A DNA stretch of 64,000 bases, from positions 9,677,491 through 9,741,490 of the forward strand of contig NC_083564.1 in the NCBI RefSeq assembly GCF_019925205.1, read 5' to 3'. The DNA is from Metopolophium dirhodum. Its lineage: Eukaryota; Arthropoda; Insecta; Hemiptera; Aphididae. How positions within the stretch are numbered: position 1 is the stretch's first letter; each line of letters starts with the position of its first letter. The position numbers and the translations under genes are program-made. Of the stretch, positions 49,840 to 63,405 are shown piece by piece. The notes beneath the pieces were generated by a model. That model did no database searches, had not been told where the DNA came from, and saw only the letters and a list, made by a program, of their open reading frames with translations.

Positions 49840-52800
49840 GCCTTGTTCTTAAAATTTCAAAACAGTTCCGAGAAAGATTTTTCTCATTAAAATACATTAA
49901 TTTAGACATCTATCTCTCTCTCCCTTACACTCTCCCTCTCACCCACTCATCCTCTATATCGTTTTTCGTCTCGATCTCGCCACATTTGTATGTGATATAA
50001 GTTTTGTTTTTTTTTCACAGTCGTTTAAAACAATAATCCAATAGTTTTTAAATTTGTAATAATATACAGTAAAAAGCTAAATATACATGCGTTTACGTCA
50101 TTACTGTCGATCTTTATACGAAAATATTTTTACAGACTTTTTTAGATTTCTAAACACTAGTTTAGAACATCTTATATCCCCGCTGTGTCCACCCGTCCGT
50201 TAGTTACCAGTACAGAATCACGATTGTTGATACTGAGTTATTTATTTATAGTGCTTGGACTTGTTAGGAGACTGTGCATAGTTACGATGATTGTTTGTAT
50301 TGAGATTTTACAACGCATCTATTCAATGTGAATTCATACGAACCAATATTTAAAAATTTAAACATCCGAGTGTTGAATATAGACAGTTAGTTATTTATTA
50401 ACATACTATATAAGAAGTTGGCCAATATTAAAAACACTGGTACCAAAATATCACAAAGGTAAAAAGGTTACCAAATCATATAATTAATTTGTACGTGGAA
50501 TTATAGTTTATTCTGCTGTGTTCAGATACGTATAAAAAACGGGAATTCAGCACGCTTTCTAGAATTGTTTTTTACTATAACTGTGATATTATAAATATTT
50601 TTTTTCAGATTTTAATTTCATACCATGTGTAATTATAATATAGGAATATAAAATAAACTGTTTAATTTAGAAAAGTTTAGTTTTAAATTATCACAAACTA
50701 ATTGTGTCATTATATGCAAATGTTTAAATTAAGTTAAACACGTTTTTATTTAAAATGATATGCTTACTGTAAGTATACAAGTATCAAAGGGTTATGAAAA
50801 CACCCTATGTTCAAATCGAATGTTCTCAGAAGAAATTATAATCTTTCTTTTCTCATCAGCCTACTTTTGAGGTTAAATCAATGAACTCATCTGCAAGGTA
50901 AAAAAGACTGCTTAAATGTTTCTCTGTATCTGATACGGTAACTGATGAAAACACTCACTGTGAATTTTATAAAAAAACACTTAATTGTAACAATATAAAT
51001 AAATCATGTCTCATACGAATTTATTTCAATTTCCATGCTAATGTTTGCGTTACACTAGATAATGCAATTATTACCCCTTTTTATTATTATAATTTTGTAG
51101 TATCTACACAATGTTTTGATATTTATTTTTTCTTTACAGTGCAGTTCAAAGAAATATTATATGATTATTATTGAAAAATATCTTTTTGAGTCCTCTTCAA
51201 AAGCCCATCCCAATTTGTTATCCACAACAATACGTTTATTCGAAATATTAATATGTTCTACACAACTACTCAAAAAAGCTCGTGTGTATCCAATAAAGGC
51301 AATGACCGGCACTGGTTATAAAATAAAGACAGTCTATATGGTTTTTTTATCGTCGTAAATAATTTATGAATACCAATGAGAATCATGACTTTGTAAGTTG
51401 TTATATATTATATATATAGGTTTTTGATTTTGAACAACTTATATATTATTTTCGATATCGCCTTTTTCGCTGATTTTTAATGGATCTCGTTGAAATTTTG
51501 CACTCGCGTGAGCATAATATTGTCATCATAATATCATAATAATAATGTTTCGCTAACATTGTATACGGTTGTTTTGCGTCCTGTTTGTCCGACCATAAAC
51601 TGCACCGCGTGTTCCTGTTAAATATTAAAATGTTTGCAAACGGCTTCGAAGAAAACACTAACGTGGTAAATGGTAATATACGTCGTACCTATATCTCAAA
51701 CCACACTCCGCCTCGGGACACATTGTATGACCAGTATTCAACAATTATTACGTACGATTCCCGATCAAAATTTTATTTATTGTCATGAAACTCAATGCCC
51801 GTTAAATAATATTATAATATAAATATTATATCATGTGACCGTAAACATGTCATATTTCACCGTACATTTTGTATTATATTATGGTAAGTCAATAAACATA
51901 TTACACTTATCGGCGGGGAGCGTTTTCGAATTGCGTTGGCTTATAACTGAGGGTATTTTTTGAAATGTGTTTGGTGGTAATAATGGCCGTGAAATGTTAA
52001 ACCCGGGATCATCATTATTTATTTATATATAATTTTTTTTTTTACTTTTACTCGTGAATACGATATCACAGACAGCAGAATCAAAGCTAAACACAATGAT
52101 AAATTGAAATGTAATTCGACATATTATAATGTGTTGTATAGGACATGAAAACATAAGTTATTTTTTTATTTTTTATGACATTTGAATTCAAAATGGCATT
52201 AGGCATTATGTCTGAAAACCGTTTACCAAAAAAAAAAAAATGTATAATCTATGAAACGTTATAATTTGAAAATGTTGATTCGTATTTTATACCAAAAAAA
52301 AAAAGTTAGCTGTCGTAATAATAGGTATGTGTTTATCACAATAATCAAAAAAACATATTGAACTTATTATTGCCATTAAATGCCATCGGCATTTTGCGGT
52401 TTTAAGTGCTATTTTAACCATTACAATATTGACCAATCATACGTTTAATGCGACGTATGCCGTGTTACATTACCAGTATACATAGTATTATGTCAAAATA
52501 TATTTAAATCACATGAATTTATTTAACATTTATAAAAAAAAACATTTACACTAAATAATATTAAATCGATTAAAACGCTGATGGGCAATATTTTTATGAA
52601 AGAATTATTATTTAGTGTGATTATCTGCAACTACTATCGATACTATCGTTTATCGCGATATCGTAATTATATAAAAATGTTTAGGTTCCCTCTAGTGACT
52701 GCCGGTAGTTCAATTTTGAATTAACACTAATGATACTATGCACCTATGACTTAGCGGGAAACGATCAGCGATAAATGCAAGTGTAATTGTATAAATTATA

Positions 52801-55800
52801 ATTATTCTGTAAAGACTCTCAATACCGCAACAAGACTCGATGTGGATACAAATTAAATATAATTTCAATGTAATCAACTGGCATAGAAATTATTTAGAAA
52901 ATGCAATGTTTGTATAAACTATACAGTTGTACCTGTACATGTAAGGTACTTAATATGAATTACACGTACGTTAATAATTGCAATACAACCTCAGACTCAG
53001 CATTCACAACAGCTTAAGTCTAAACAACTTTTTGCAAGTAATTTTGTTGCAAATATAATATTATTATTTAAAAATAAAAAATATAAAACGATTTAGTTTA
53101 GATTTTTTTGCGAGTAATTAATCACTTTTTATCAGGAAATTTTAACATATTTTAAGCATGTCGAGTTTTTTTTTCATATTGACTATAATACAGAGTTACA
53201 TTTGAAAAAAAAAACCAAGTGTACAGTATCTATGGTTACAGTTTTTAACAATAAATAGTTAACTCAAAAATCCTTATAAGTACATAATATAAATGATAGT
53301 CCTTATTACCGTGGATTTTTTAAGTAGGTAGTATATTGTAATAAGATTATTATATTTGTATATTATATTCTGATTCAAAATAATATATTTTTATTTTTTT
53401 TATGTTTTACTAAAAATGATTTAAAATATATACAATAAAATATAAGTACAATGAGTAAATTTGATAAATTGTTATTAGCAGGAGGTTGTGTCTGTGGGCA
53501 GGCACTAAGCAGTGTTCTCGGCCAGGTAATTTTTAGGTAGGTAGTATCTATTTTTTTTTTATTTTAGCAAGGCTCTATACTACTGTTTTTTTAGTCTTAT
53601 ACGTACATTAGCGGGAAGTGAGACTAAGCTTTAAAATATTATAATAAAAAATAAGACGTATTTTATAGTATCAGAAGTTATAAGGCGCTTATAATTTTTT
53701 TTTTTTTTTTTATCGACACCTTCTATCGAAAAAGGGTTACCGCTATAAAAAATGCACTATCACTTTATAATAGTATAAAGTTTATGTCTTTATTTTTATA
53801 AGAAAACACGTAAATATAATATTATACGATATTCTAAGAACAAAAAGTTGAATGATAAAAACGACTTGTTTTTAAAATAATAAAATTTGAATTGTAGGTT
53901 TACGAATTTAATCTATATAATATCTGATATGGGAATATAATGTCTACCTATACGTACTCTAAAAAATACCATAATAGTATTTTTGGAACTTGAAATTATA
54001 ACAAGTAGAAGTTAGGTATCTCATAATTATTATAGATACTTATGAACTATGAAGTTCTGAAACATCCGGGAAGCCTTTATATTATAAATCTTTAGTTAGC
54101 ATTAAAGCATTTAACTAATACTGACAAAATTATAAGAATAACTTTTTTGAAACGAATATATTCATACAACAGTCGTATTTTTGTATAACTGTAAGTAAGT
54201 ATGCTGCAAATTGTTTCAAGTTGATTTCTGATTTCTCAAAAATATTCCAATGACACGTGTTAAAAAATGTATTGAATAAATACTCCTAGTTCGAGATAAA
54301 TAGGTATATTGAATTATGCATATTATGTTATTGTTGTATACATAATAGCATTGTTAAAAAAACATATTACATAATATATTTAAGGTTTTGAAAATAAATA
54401 CATTTTTGCCAATTATATTCAAAAACTTGACTATTAAATCATATAAATATTATATAATGTGGTACCTATAATATTATGCGATTTTGCATTTGGTTACAAT
54501 AGAAATATGATTTAACTAATATTATTATTGTTGTATAATTTATTAATTAGGTTTTTATTTATATTTTTAACAAAATGTGAATACCTATGTTGATGTATCG
54601 TATTTAATGAAGGTTAATGATGTTGAAAATATCATATTACCCGTGATTTATAATAATATAATGGCCATACTAATTTTTACAGTATTTATAATAATCATTA
54701 TTTATAAAAAAAAACAAATAATTTATAACAATGATTTTTAATTATTTATTAATTTAAAATCGATTTTGTAAGAAGTTATTATCCATAAATTTGAAATTTA
54801 AATTCATTAATCAATGAATAAAATGTTAATATAACAAACACGAGGACACACACCAAAAACGAATTATATTCAATAACACCGTCGACGATTCAACTGTTTT
54901 TAAATATTATGATAAGAGCTTATATATTAATAAAATATTGAAATTGAGACAGTGAAATAAAATAAATTGTCCAGTGTCTTAAGTAATTCTTTGACCATGG
55001 AACACATAAGGAATGTTCTGTTTTAAATATTTAACATAATACATATTTTTAAATCGAATATCATAATATCTCAAGTCAATAGGAAGTGTCACTACTGTGT
55101 GGCTTCTTCCAACAATCTCCTTCATGTTCACGTAATTTTAGCCCATATTCATACTGTGCCCCCAGGGTACAGATTGTATATTTCATATAAAAATAAATAT
55201 ATCATTATATTAACTCAGGCTACATAAATATATTACTAACATTTAAAATGTGTTTTTACTTTTAATGTTGTTTATACAACGTCTAGACGACAAATCGTTT
55301 TTATGGCTTATGCATATTATTAACATCATTTTATGTCAATAATCGGACCAGAGTTATTTGTGTTCAATAATAATAACACGACTGCGAAAAGTTATAATAG
55401 AAAAATAAATAAATTTAATACTTTAGCTATTTGTTAAAAAAAAAATGTAGGTACTAAAATATAAATGAAAATGAAAAAAAAAACATTTTTACAAAAATTT
55501 AAACCATAATATTATAAATATAAATATTACCTATTGTATTTATTTATATGCATTTAAATGTTTGTAAATGTAATCGGTTTATTTTCGTTTTAAATAAAAC
55601 ATGACACATTTTATATCTAAAATGTACACATTTTTATTAGGTAGGTACACCTGTGTGGAATGTATCATGTTATGATTAAAATGGCTTAGAATATTGTCTT
55701 GAACGTCACGCACTATCATATTATTATTATTTAATTCGAACACCACGTATTTTGTTCACGTTTAACTCGAATTTCATCTCGAACCATTATATTCCGAACT

Positions 55801-58100
55801 CTAAATGTTTGCACAGCATTGTTTACATTAATTGCTTGTGTGTATATTTTAATGCACATAAATCGAACAACACGATTTTAGCGCGTTCATTAAAGTTTTT
55901 TACGACTTTATTATTATATTATTATAATATCATCGAATAATAATTATTATCAATACTCGTCCGCACCGTTTGAAATACACAGTGGAACGGCACGCTAATT
56001 ATTACAGTTGTTAAACACATACGTTATGAACCCGAACGCATTATTATGAGTAGGTACCTACTATTTTATGATATAAAGGGCTCTTTTAATATTATATATT
56101 GTATACATAAAAACATTAAAACTCAATTTAATCGACACTCGAGAAATTGAGTTTTTAAAATATTCGTTTTAATTTTTTAATTTAAATTTCATATTTATTA
56201 CGCGGGCATTTTTAATTGTTGATTTATTTTATCGATTTGATATAGTCAACTAATAGGCAATTATATCTACCCACGTTAGAAAAGTATTTTTCGTTCATAA
56301 TAATATTATACTTTATTAATATACAGGCATGAGTACATTGGTACACGCAGGAAGTTAATATGACCACTAAACTTTGAATAATTGTGATATTATGTAATAT
56401 AATATTATAACATTAACTCGTCAAAACGGTCATAAAAAATAAACCACAATATGACGTATAGATCAATGTACTATATTACATGCTTTCAGAAGTATGTTCG
56501 GATTGTCTAAGTATTGTAGTTTACATCCGAATAACAAACATGAATCTCAGACACTTCTGCGCTGAAGGTTCCATTGTCTGCGGAATGAGCCACTAACGTA
56601 AGATACTCGTCGTTGTTACGCATAGTTTACGAGTCACTTACGTCAAATTAATAATAACTACGCAAGTACCCACGCTAACAACAATTATTTACAACCTGAT
56701 TAATATGTTACAATTATAACAAATTTCGTCGAAAAATCTTGAATTGAATATGTTTTTGATAAATTAGTTTATTCAAAAAAAAAAAAAATAATAATAACAA
56801 TAATGAAAATTTGAATTGACAAGCGATACAAAGGGACCATAATATAATATTACAACATACTTACTGCTATCGTGGAATTATTTTGATCTTGAAATCTTCA
56901 ATTTGTGTTGTCACGAAAAAGATAAAAAAAAGATCATCATTCATTGTATATTGAAAATGTCTTGTACTTGTATAGGAGTCCAAGTAATTATTGTAAAGAA
57001 TTCTAAATCAAAAATAATTATACTATAATAAATTATACTATTTTATTTTGTAGTTGTGGTACCAGTATAACCATAATTAATTAACTATTACGAATAAGAA
57101 GGCAAAAGGTGAACTATCTAATTTCTGTGACGTCCAAAGTTATATTATTTGATTAATTAGTTTGGCGATCAGGGATAAAATGCTTATCATGTCTATCTAA
57201 GAGCAAACATACAAGTCAAAGCAAATCCACATCTATCCATTTTAATTATTCGGTTTAGACTAATTTTAGATCTTGATTTAGACTTTGATTATTATCTGTA
57301 TTAATTAAGACTTTAAATAAATTGAACTAAAAGTGATATAATAATATGCATATTGTGTTTGATAATTTTACTACACACATAATAATATTATAATACACAT
57401 CTTATTTGCATTATATCATTGTCTACTATTACAGAAGTTGAGATACGGGTTACTTAGATATTACTTAGATTAATTCATAATAACATAAGCCCATTATAAC
57501 AGTTACTATTTAGTAAAATAGTTAATGAATTTCTTAAGCAAATGTCTTGCTAAATTTATATCATAATATTGGGAAAATTGAAATGTTCATTAATTTAAAA
57601 CATTCAATGATGTGTGTCGTCAGGAATAGCGTGACGTTAAAAGTGGGATCAAAGATGTTATGCAGACATTTTAGTATAAAAATGTTTATATTCGTTTAAT
57701 AAAAAAAAAAATATATATATATATATAACTGAACAATTGCCGTGTTCGATGGGGTGTAAAGTGACGAAAAGATTAATAGTAAATTATTCGTATAACTCGT
57801 CTATCTCACTGAATATATTTAAAAAAATAATAACTCTCTCGTCATTATTGTCATACTGTAATAAAAGTGTACAAAAATAAAGATTTTATTAAAATAAAAT
57901 TATTATAACGTGGACGCGTTTTTCAGAAACCGATTGAAACAAGCGAAGGGGAAGAAATTAAAAAGTTTTATAATATATTTTAATATTAGATAAGATACAA
58001 ACAGTTTATTTCTAAAAATTATTTATACTTTACAAAGGACCGACTCTATAGATCATCCATACAATTTGATACAAAGGTAAATGCCGATGAGCGATGAAAA
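49840..58100. other. long AT-rich non-coding stretch
   Basis: More than 8 kb with no recognised gene or complete element. A plus-strand frame preceded by a TTCTTTACAG acceptor-like string (51138-51358) has no known motif. An (AT)n run lies at 57710-57728, and a TAGGTACCTA palindrome at 56051-56060. Confidence 0.6.
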
Positions 58101-58308
58101 ATCATGACGGTACAGCATGCTCCCAACTTCGTGACCTCAAGGGTGTGGCATCTGCGTTCCCGTTGTGCCACCACCGGTGGCCGGAGACCGTGCGTTGACA
58201 TCTTGGCGACTTTCGCTGAACACCCCCAAGTGCACTTTCACGTACCACTAACCCCGTGTTTCCGTCATCGTGTATATTTATGCCTAAGAACTGACTACAA
58301 CTCAACTT

Positions 58309-58599
58309 TTAAACCAATATGGTTACGTTATCCACAGCGACCGTGACGTCGTCGATCGTTACTATTCCTTTCCCTCGTATTGAAGTACAGTGTTCCCTTT
58401 TTCGGACACGGCTTGCGCCAGGTTGTCAAAGATCAAATCGACGATATCGACTATCGTCCTTCTGTCGTAAATATCGGTGGTTGTGAGTAGTTGGTTTTTG
58501 TCCAACAACCATGGCGATGATGTCCTCGAATACCCACTTAGAGGTCGTTTCGATTTTGTCATCGGTTGTTTCGCTAACTTCGGAAACGTGGTCTGCCAT
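58309..58599 (-). pseudogene. small intronless gene relic with two compensating frameshifts
   Basis: From ATG at 58599 the frame reads MADHVSEVSETTDDKIETT and stays protein-like to about 58512. There an apparent extra base shifts it, and the uninterrupted frame meets a stop at 58426. The +1 frame then carries the protein-like part (LTTTDIYDRRTIVDIVDLIF, then DNLAQAVSEKGNTVLQYEG) until about 58370. There an apparent missing base restores the first frame (IVTIDDVTVAVDNVTILV) to a TAA at 58309. The whole span is 291 bp, a multiple of three, as expected from one insertion plus one deletion. The acidic N-terminus, amphipathic middle and IDDVTVAV-type end do not match a family I can name. The surrounding 58.08-58.99 kb is markedly GC-richer than its flanks. 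Confidence 0.5.
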
Positions 58600-58990
58600 A
58601 GTGCCTCTTGTAATACGTGTGAGTGTGTGACGTTTAACTCTGAAGAATAAATTTCAAATGAACCGTATTCGGATTCCGTTTTACTCCGTCGTCGAGCAAA
58701 TCAGTGATCACCCAGAGTCCAGACGGCGGGTACAATTAGCCAGCGAGTACATCCATCATTCTAATCGGTCAGCATAATTAGGATTTGGGGATCATTTATT
58801 TCTCGAAATACGAGAGAAAGGAACCCTATGGGAGAAGATACAATGCTGCAGCACTCCACAGGGTTGGTGGAGGGGGCTGCACGGGTGGCGGGCTAACAAA
58901 ACGGCGCTAAAAGAGAGCTTGATTATAAGATCTTGTTATAAGAAATTTAGTCGGGCAGGGCGTTTTTACAGTCGTCTGCGCCGGGAATCA
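58600..58990. other. GC-rich flank of the gene relic
   Basis: A compositionally distinct block (for example GGGTTGGTGGAGGGGGCTGC near 58861) between AT-rich neighbours. It could be the promoter side of the relic's former gene or an unrecognised mobile element. No open frame is convincing. Confidence 0.35.
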
Positions 58991-61715
58991 CAACAATTCG
59001 GATCCACTTTTTATTTTATTTTTGTAAGAGACTTGTCCCACGTGTTTACTTTATTATACCATATGTGTATATAGTTTATATATATACTAGATATGATATA
59101 GGGTCCGGCTACCACCGGCACATTTGTAATTGTTATCGTGATTATTTTGTATAATTTTCCTGTTATTATTGTAAAAGAAACGATGAAACTGAGGTGGAAG
59201 TGATTCTATCGTGGTTCTCGTCGGCCCTCACAGTTGTTCTACTACACGGAAAAATAATAAAAAAACTATTCGTATATTATTCTAAGTAGGTCTAAGATGT
59301 TGCTTGAACGATATGATATTTTATTCTTGTTATTACTATTTTTATCTTGTAATTAGTTAGTTGATGAAATAACATTTCATACAGGATTCCGTCTAAACTT
59401 AAAGAAGTAATCCCGTTGAACATAGTTCCAAGTTTTTGTGTCCTTATTACTTTATAAAATATGATGATCTCATAATATTATTAATATGTTCTCAACTCTA
59501 TAAGTTTAATATTGCAGTATTTCTCCAGATTTATGAATAGTTTTTAAAAGTTGTATAAGTAAAGGGTGAGTTTTTGTGACCATATTATTATTATTATCAG
59601 ACAGTATTTTTTAAATTTACTCGTATTTCCCCACTCAATGTTTGAATATAACATTTTATTTTACTTTTAGTCAGTTCAAGGTAAGTGTATGTTTTTTACT
59701 GTATAAATGATTTTATTATATAAAAAATATATTAATAACTTTTATTTAATATGTTTTATACATTTTTTTTAACCTTTACCTAAATATATTTTTTAATAAA
59801 AATAGAGTACCTACCTACATAATATCATAAAATGTAAATTTACCATTTACTTACTCGTTCCGTGGGTATGAGTCAATAATACATCGATATCAAGTATACC
59901 ACGCAACGTATATAATCTATAAAGAGCTAATAAGTGTTTGGTAACTTCTTATATATCTGTTTGACCGTGTAATGCTTGAAGTATAAGGCTCAAGCTCTAA
60001 TTAAATCTGTCAACAAATTTGAAATTTTTAACGGGAACACCGTGGAAATATAAAATTGTAATATTATGTTGTAATAAATTAATCATTAAATTGCATTTAA
60101 GTGTATAACATCATTATGCACAGCATTAATAAAATCGGTGGGAGTTCGTGTTCCTATGTTTCACGTATCGACGACACGTGACCCGACAGCCGGTGGCGGA
60201 ACCAGATTCGGGTGAGATAGAGTGGAAAAGGCCTGCATAAAACTTTATTACGGATATTAATCACTCGGAGGCGAGTTTCAAAGTGTCTTGCTCCTCTCGT
60301 CCCCTCGTCATCCTTGTGAACATATCGCTTACGCGGTTCTTCACAAAAATACTTACACGTGTCGTGCAAAGGGTTCGATGTAACTTACACGTCTTGTGAA
60401 CCGACAAATCAGAATATTATTATAAAATTAGTCTATTTTCCATCCTTAATACTGCCAGTGTGCTGGACACGTAAATTTGTGAACGATTGACTAGGAACCG
60501 TCACGCGCATGGACGGAGAAACGGTGTCAATAATATAATATTTTTATCATAATCGCTACTTGTAATTTGTACCTACGACATAGTGACCATTTCGAGCTAA
60601 CCGAAAGTCGAGTGTCTTGAGGTTATAATATTATTGAGAATGAGTGTAACTGTAGAGTAGACTATTCGGCGGAATAAGAAAAAACTATAAAGCCATACCG
60701 TTAAACTGCATTAAAATATCATCTGCCAGGATCGTATAATGAAATACGATGACACGTTTTGAGGATGTATAATACTGTATACTCACTGTATATTATATAT
60801 TTTTTTAACGTTAAAGCGTGTTTGATAGTATTGTTGTACACATTACAGAGGTATAAAATACTGACATCAAGTTAGACGGACAGAAAAATAATATTATGTG
60901 GTTTATTGTATGATAAAAATTTCAGTTTTTAATATATTTATCACGTAATTTCGCCAAAAATGCGTTGATATTGCAATGTGTTTTTTTTTAAGAACTATGA
61001 TTTTATGAGTGGTTCATAACGCCATTATTTTTTCTCAACAGTGAAACACCAAATATATATAGTATAATAATAATTGTGTATTTACAAGTTTTGATTCACT
61101 GGTAGTATTTAATTATAATTTTCCACTAACTTCAAACCCAAAATAAACACTAAACAAATTGCAAAAATAATCGCTCTTGGTTATTCGCGTTATTCAATAA
61201 TGCTACTGTATAATGGAATAATGTTTAGTATAATGTTTAACTTAAACTTTATTGTTTGATGTTTTAATAAGTTACTTTTTTTCAAAAGAAAAATATTTAT
61301 TTCATCCAAAATTCTTAATCCTGCGTATTGTATACCTGCGTTGTTATTATTATTACTTGCTTTGTTGGGAATAAATCCATGAATGTGTTTGATTTTACGA
61401 GAAAAAAAGATTTTCCACAATATCGTATTTTGTTTGATAAATACTTAATATTAAGTTTAGGTAGAAATAAAGTTGTTTCTGTTCAAAAAAAAAAAAATAA
61501 AGAAGCTGTTCATGAAATTATATTATTAGTTGTAATACTGCTTTGGATATCTAAAAGAAAATATAGTTTTAAAACATTAGATATTTTTTTCGTTCTGTTA
61601 TTATTGAAAACATAGTGCGGGCAGTGTGCACCCTGAACGCCAATATTTAAATATAATCGAACTTATTTATTAAAATATATGTTTTACAAGAAGGTGGTGG
61701 GTATATCTATATTAT
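58991..61715. other. AT-rich non-coding stretch
   Basis: No gene is recognised. The open frames at 61190-61420 (minus) and 61328-61615 (plus) overlap on opposite strands and are low complexity. Confidence 0.55.
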
Positions 61716-62250
61716 ACTTTAGCGAAAACGTTTCGGTCGTGAATCAAACAGATCGACAGACGTGAGAAAAACAAATTCAGCGCAATCACGTTTTTCTTGG
61801 ATTTTCGCACTGCACAACACTTTCCGCACTAGCAAACGACGACGTTGCGATAACGATTTGATCGAAAATCGAACGGCAGACGCGTAGTAAAACGTTTGGT
61901 GGCCACCGTTTTCCATTATGCGATACTGACCGGCAACCGATTAAAACCAAAGCCCGAAAAAGCAGTCGCACGACAATCGTTAAGTCCCTCGAATGTCCGT
62001 AAAAAAAAAGTGTTTTAAAAAAAAAAATTTGCGTTAACTTAAAATGTCATAAATATAAAAATTTGAATGAATGCGTAGTTTAAGCACATAAAAATCGCGC
62101 TTAAAAAATCACCCCTTCTTCGGTAGTTTATACGGGGAGACCGGAAACGTATTAAGTAACGGTGAGGTAGGGAGGGGGAGGGGGAGTGATGGCGATTGCT
62201 ATGGTTAGCGTTTTCTTACGCTGGCTGCAGAGGTATTTGCGTTGAGAATT
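61716..62250. other. CpG-rich patch, possible minus-strand transcription start region
   Basis: A minus-strand frame from ATG at 61916 (MENGGHQTFYYASAV...) runs 65 codons and a second minus-strand frame overlaps it, so neither is secure. A G-rich run lies at 62167-62188. No family is recognised. Confidence 0.25.
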
Positions 62251-62769
62251 TTGAAATTCCCGTAATCTTGTTGGAAAACTTTATTATTTTTATTAATCTC
62301 GTACCTAATTATGCAACGATCGGTGAACTGAAAAGCACTCTTCCCCGAGGGCCGTGATCGTGTTATTTTATAATATACAGTTTGTCTATTTTTCTTTGTT
62401 GAGTTTGTTCCTTTCCACATGTTTAACTGAATGACGTGTATGATAATCATTGTAGTTTAATCATTCGCATCGTAAATACTATACAATATTTCCTAAAAAA
62501 AATGACATATTGAATAAACACAATACAAACCGATTTATTAGTTATTACTATAAAATAAACATAGAACGATGATACTCATCTCCTATCCAACAATAATTGA
62601 GTCAACCGATTCAATTACGTATTGAAGTGTAAGTGATTGGTACTATAGCCAAATTAGTAATAAAAAAAAAAAACATTTTGCCATATTGTGAATGTACTGT
62701 GAAACGTGATTACAAGTAATACACTTTATATGACAATAGTATGGAACTATATAATACGATTTATATTTT
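62251..62769. other. non-coding stretch
   Basis: Nothing recognised. Confidence 0.5.
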
Positions 62770-62970
62770 TGTATCACACATAATATTATGTAAACATAAG
62801 CATTATTAATATTGAAACTATTAACTAAGTTAAGTAAACATGTATGTAATGTGTATCAAAATTTAGTCTTAAGTCTTAGTCACTAAGTTTTGGTTTAGTT
62901 GTAGCAAAATACCTAGAAACTAGGTTAAGCGATAATAACTAAGTGATAGCCGTGTAGACAAATGTAAATT
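62770..62970 (+). repeat. dispersed repeat copy B (uninterrupted)
   Basis: This is homologous to 14908-15029 joined to 15535-15625 in the same orientation, with blocks GTAATGTGTATCAAAATTTAG, AAGTTTTGG, GTAGCAAAATA and GATAATA-ACTAAGTGATAGC. It shows the unoccupied state of the LINE insertion site. The element's own ends and family are unknown. Confidence 0.78.
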
Positions 62971-63265
62971 AACTAAATTCAATGATGGTATTGACTGTAA
63001 TGTCATGATAATATATCTGACGTGGATAAATCTCTTTGTACGTTCTACATCACATTGAGATAAATACAATTAGCTGACTGAAGTATTATTTTAAAATAAC
63101 ATAATTTAAGGAAACGTTTCAGTGCTGGTGCAGGTGATTAACAAATGATAGCTCGTATAACTAAGTATTATAGTAATCATTTTATTATGATTTGAGGATA
63201 GCAAGTAGATCTGCGATAAGAAATTCGTAATCTGTTAATTGAGTTTACCTTAGTCGGAAATCCAT
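62971..63265. other. non-coding stretch
   Basis: Nothing recognised. Weak similarity to the sequence after 15625 may mean the dispersed repeat extends further. Confidence 0.4.
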
Positions 63266-63405
63266 TACAATTTCAGAGGGGGCTAACATTATTAACATCG
63301 ATGTGAGCAGGGGCTTCGATCCTAAAAAACTAAAAATGGACGGGGCTTGATGGACTCTTAGGGGGGGAGGGCTAAGCCCCATAAAGCCCCCGATTTCTGC
63401 CAATG
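63266..63405. repeat. G-rich then C-rich segment with self-complementary parts
   Basis: AGAGGGGGCTAAC, GGGGCTTC and GGGGGGGAGGGCTAAG are followed closely by CCCCATAAAGCCCCC, which can pair back on them. GGGGCTAAGCCCC-type sequence looks like part of an interspersed repeat rather than single-copy DNA. No family is assigned. Confidence 0.4.

Noticed and set aside
61190..61615. Two opposite-strand frames of 76 and 95 codons
   Set aside because: Both are AT-driven with Ile/Leu/Lys/Asn runs and overlap antisense, with no motif.
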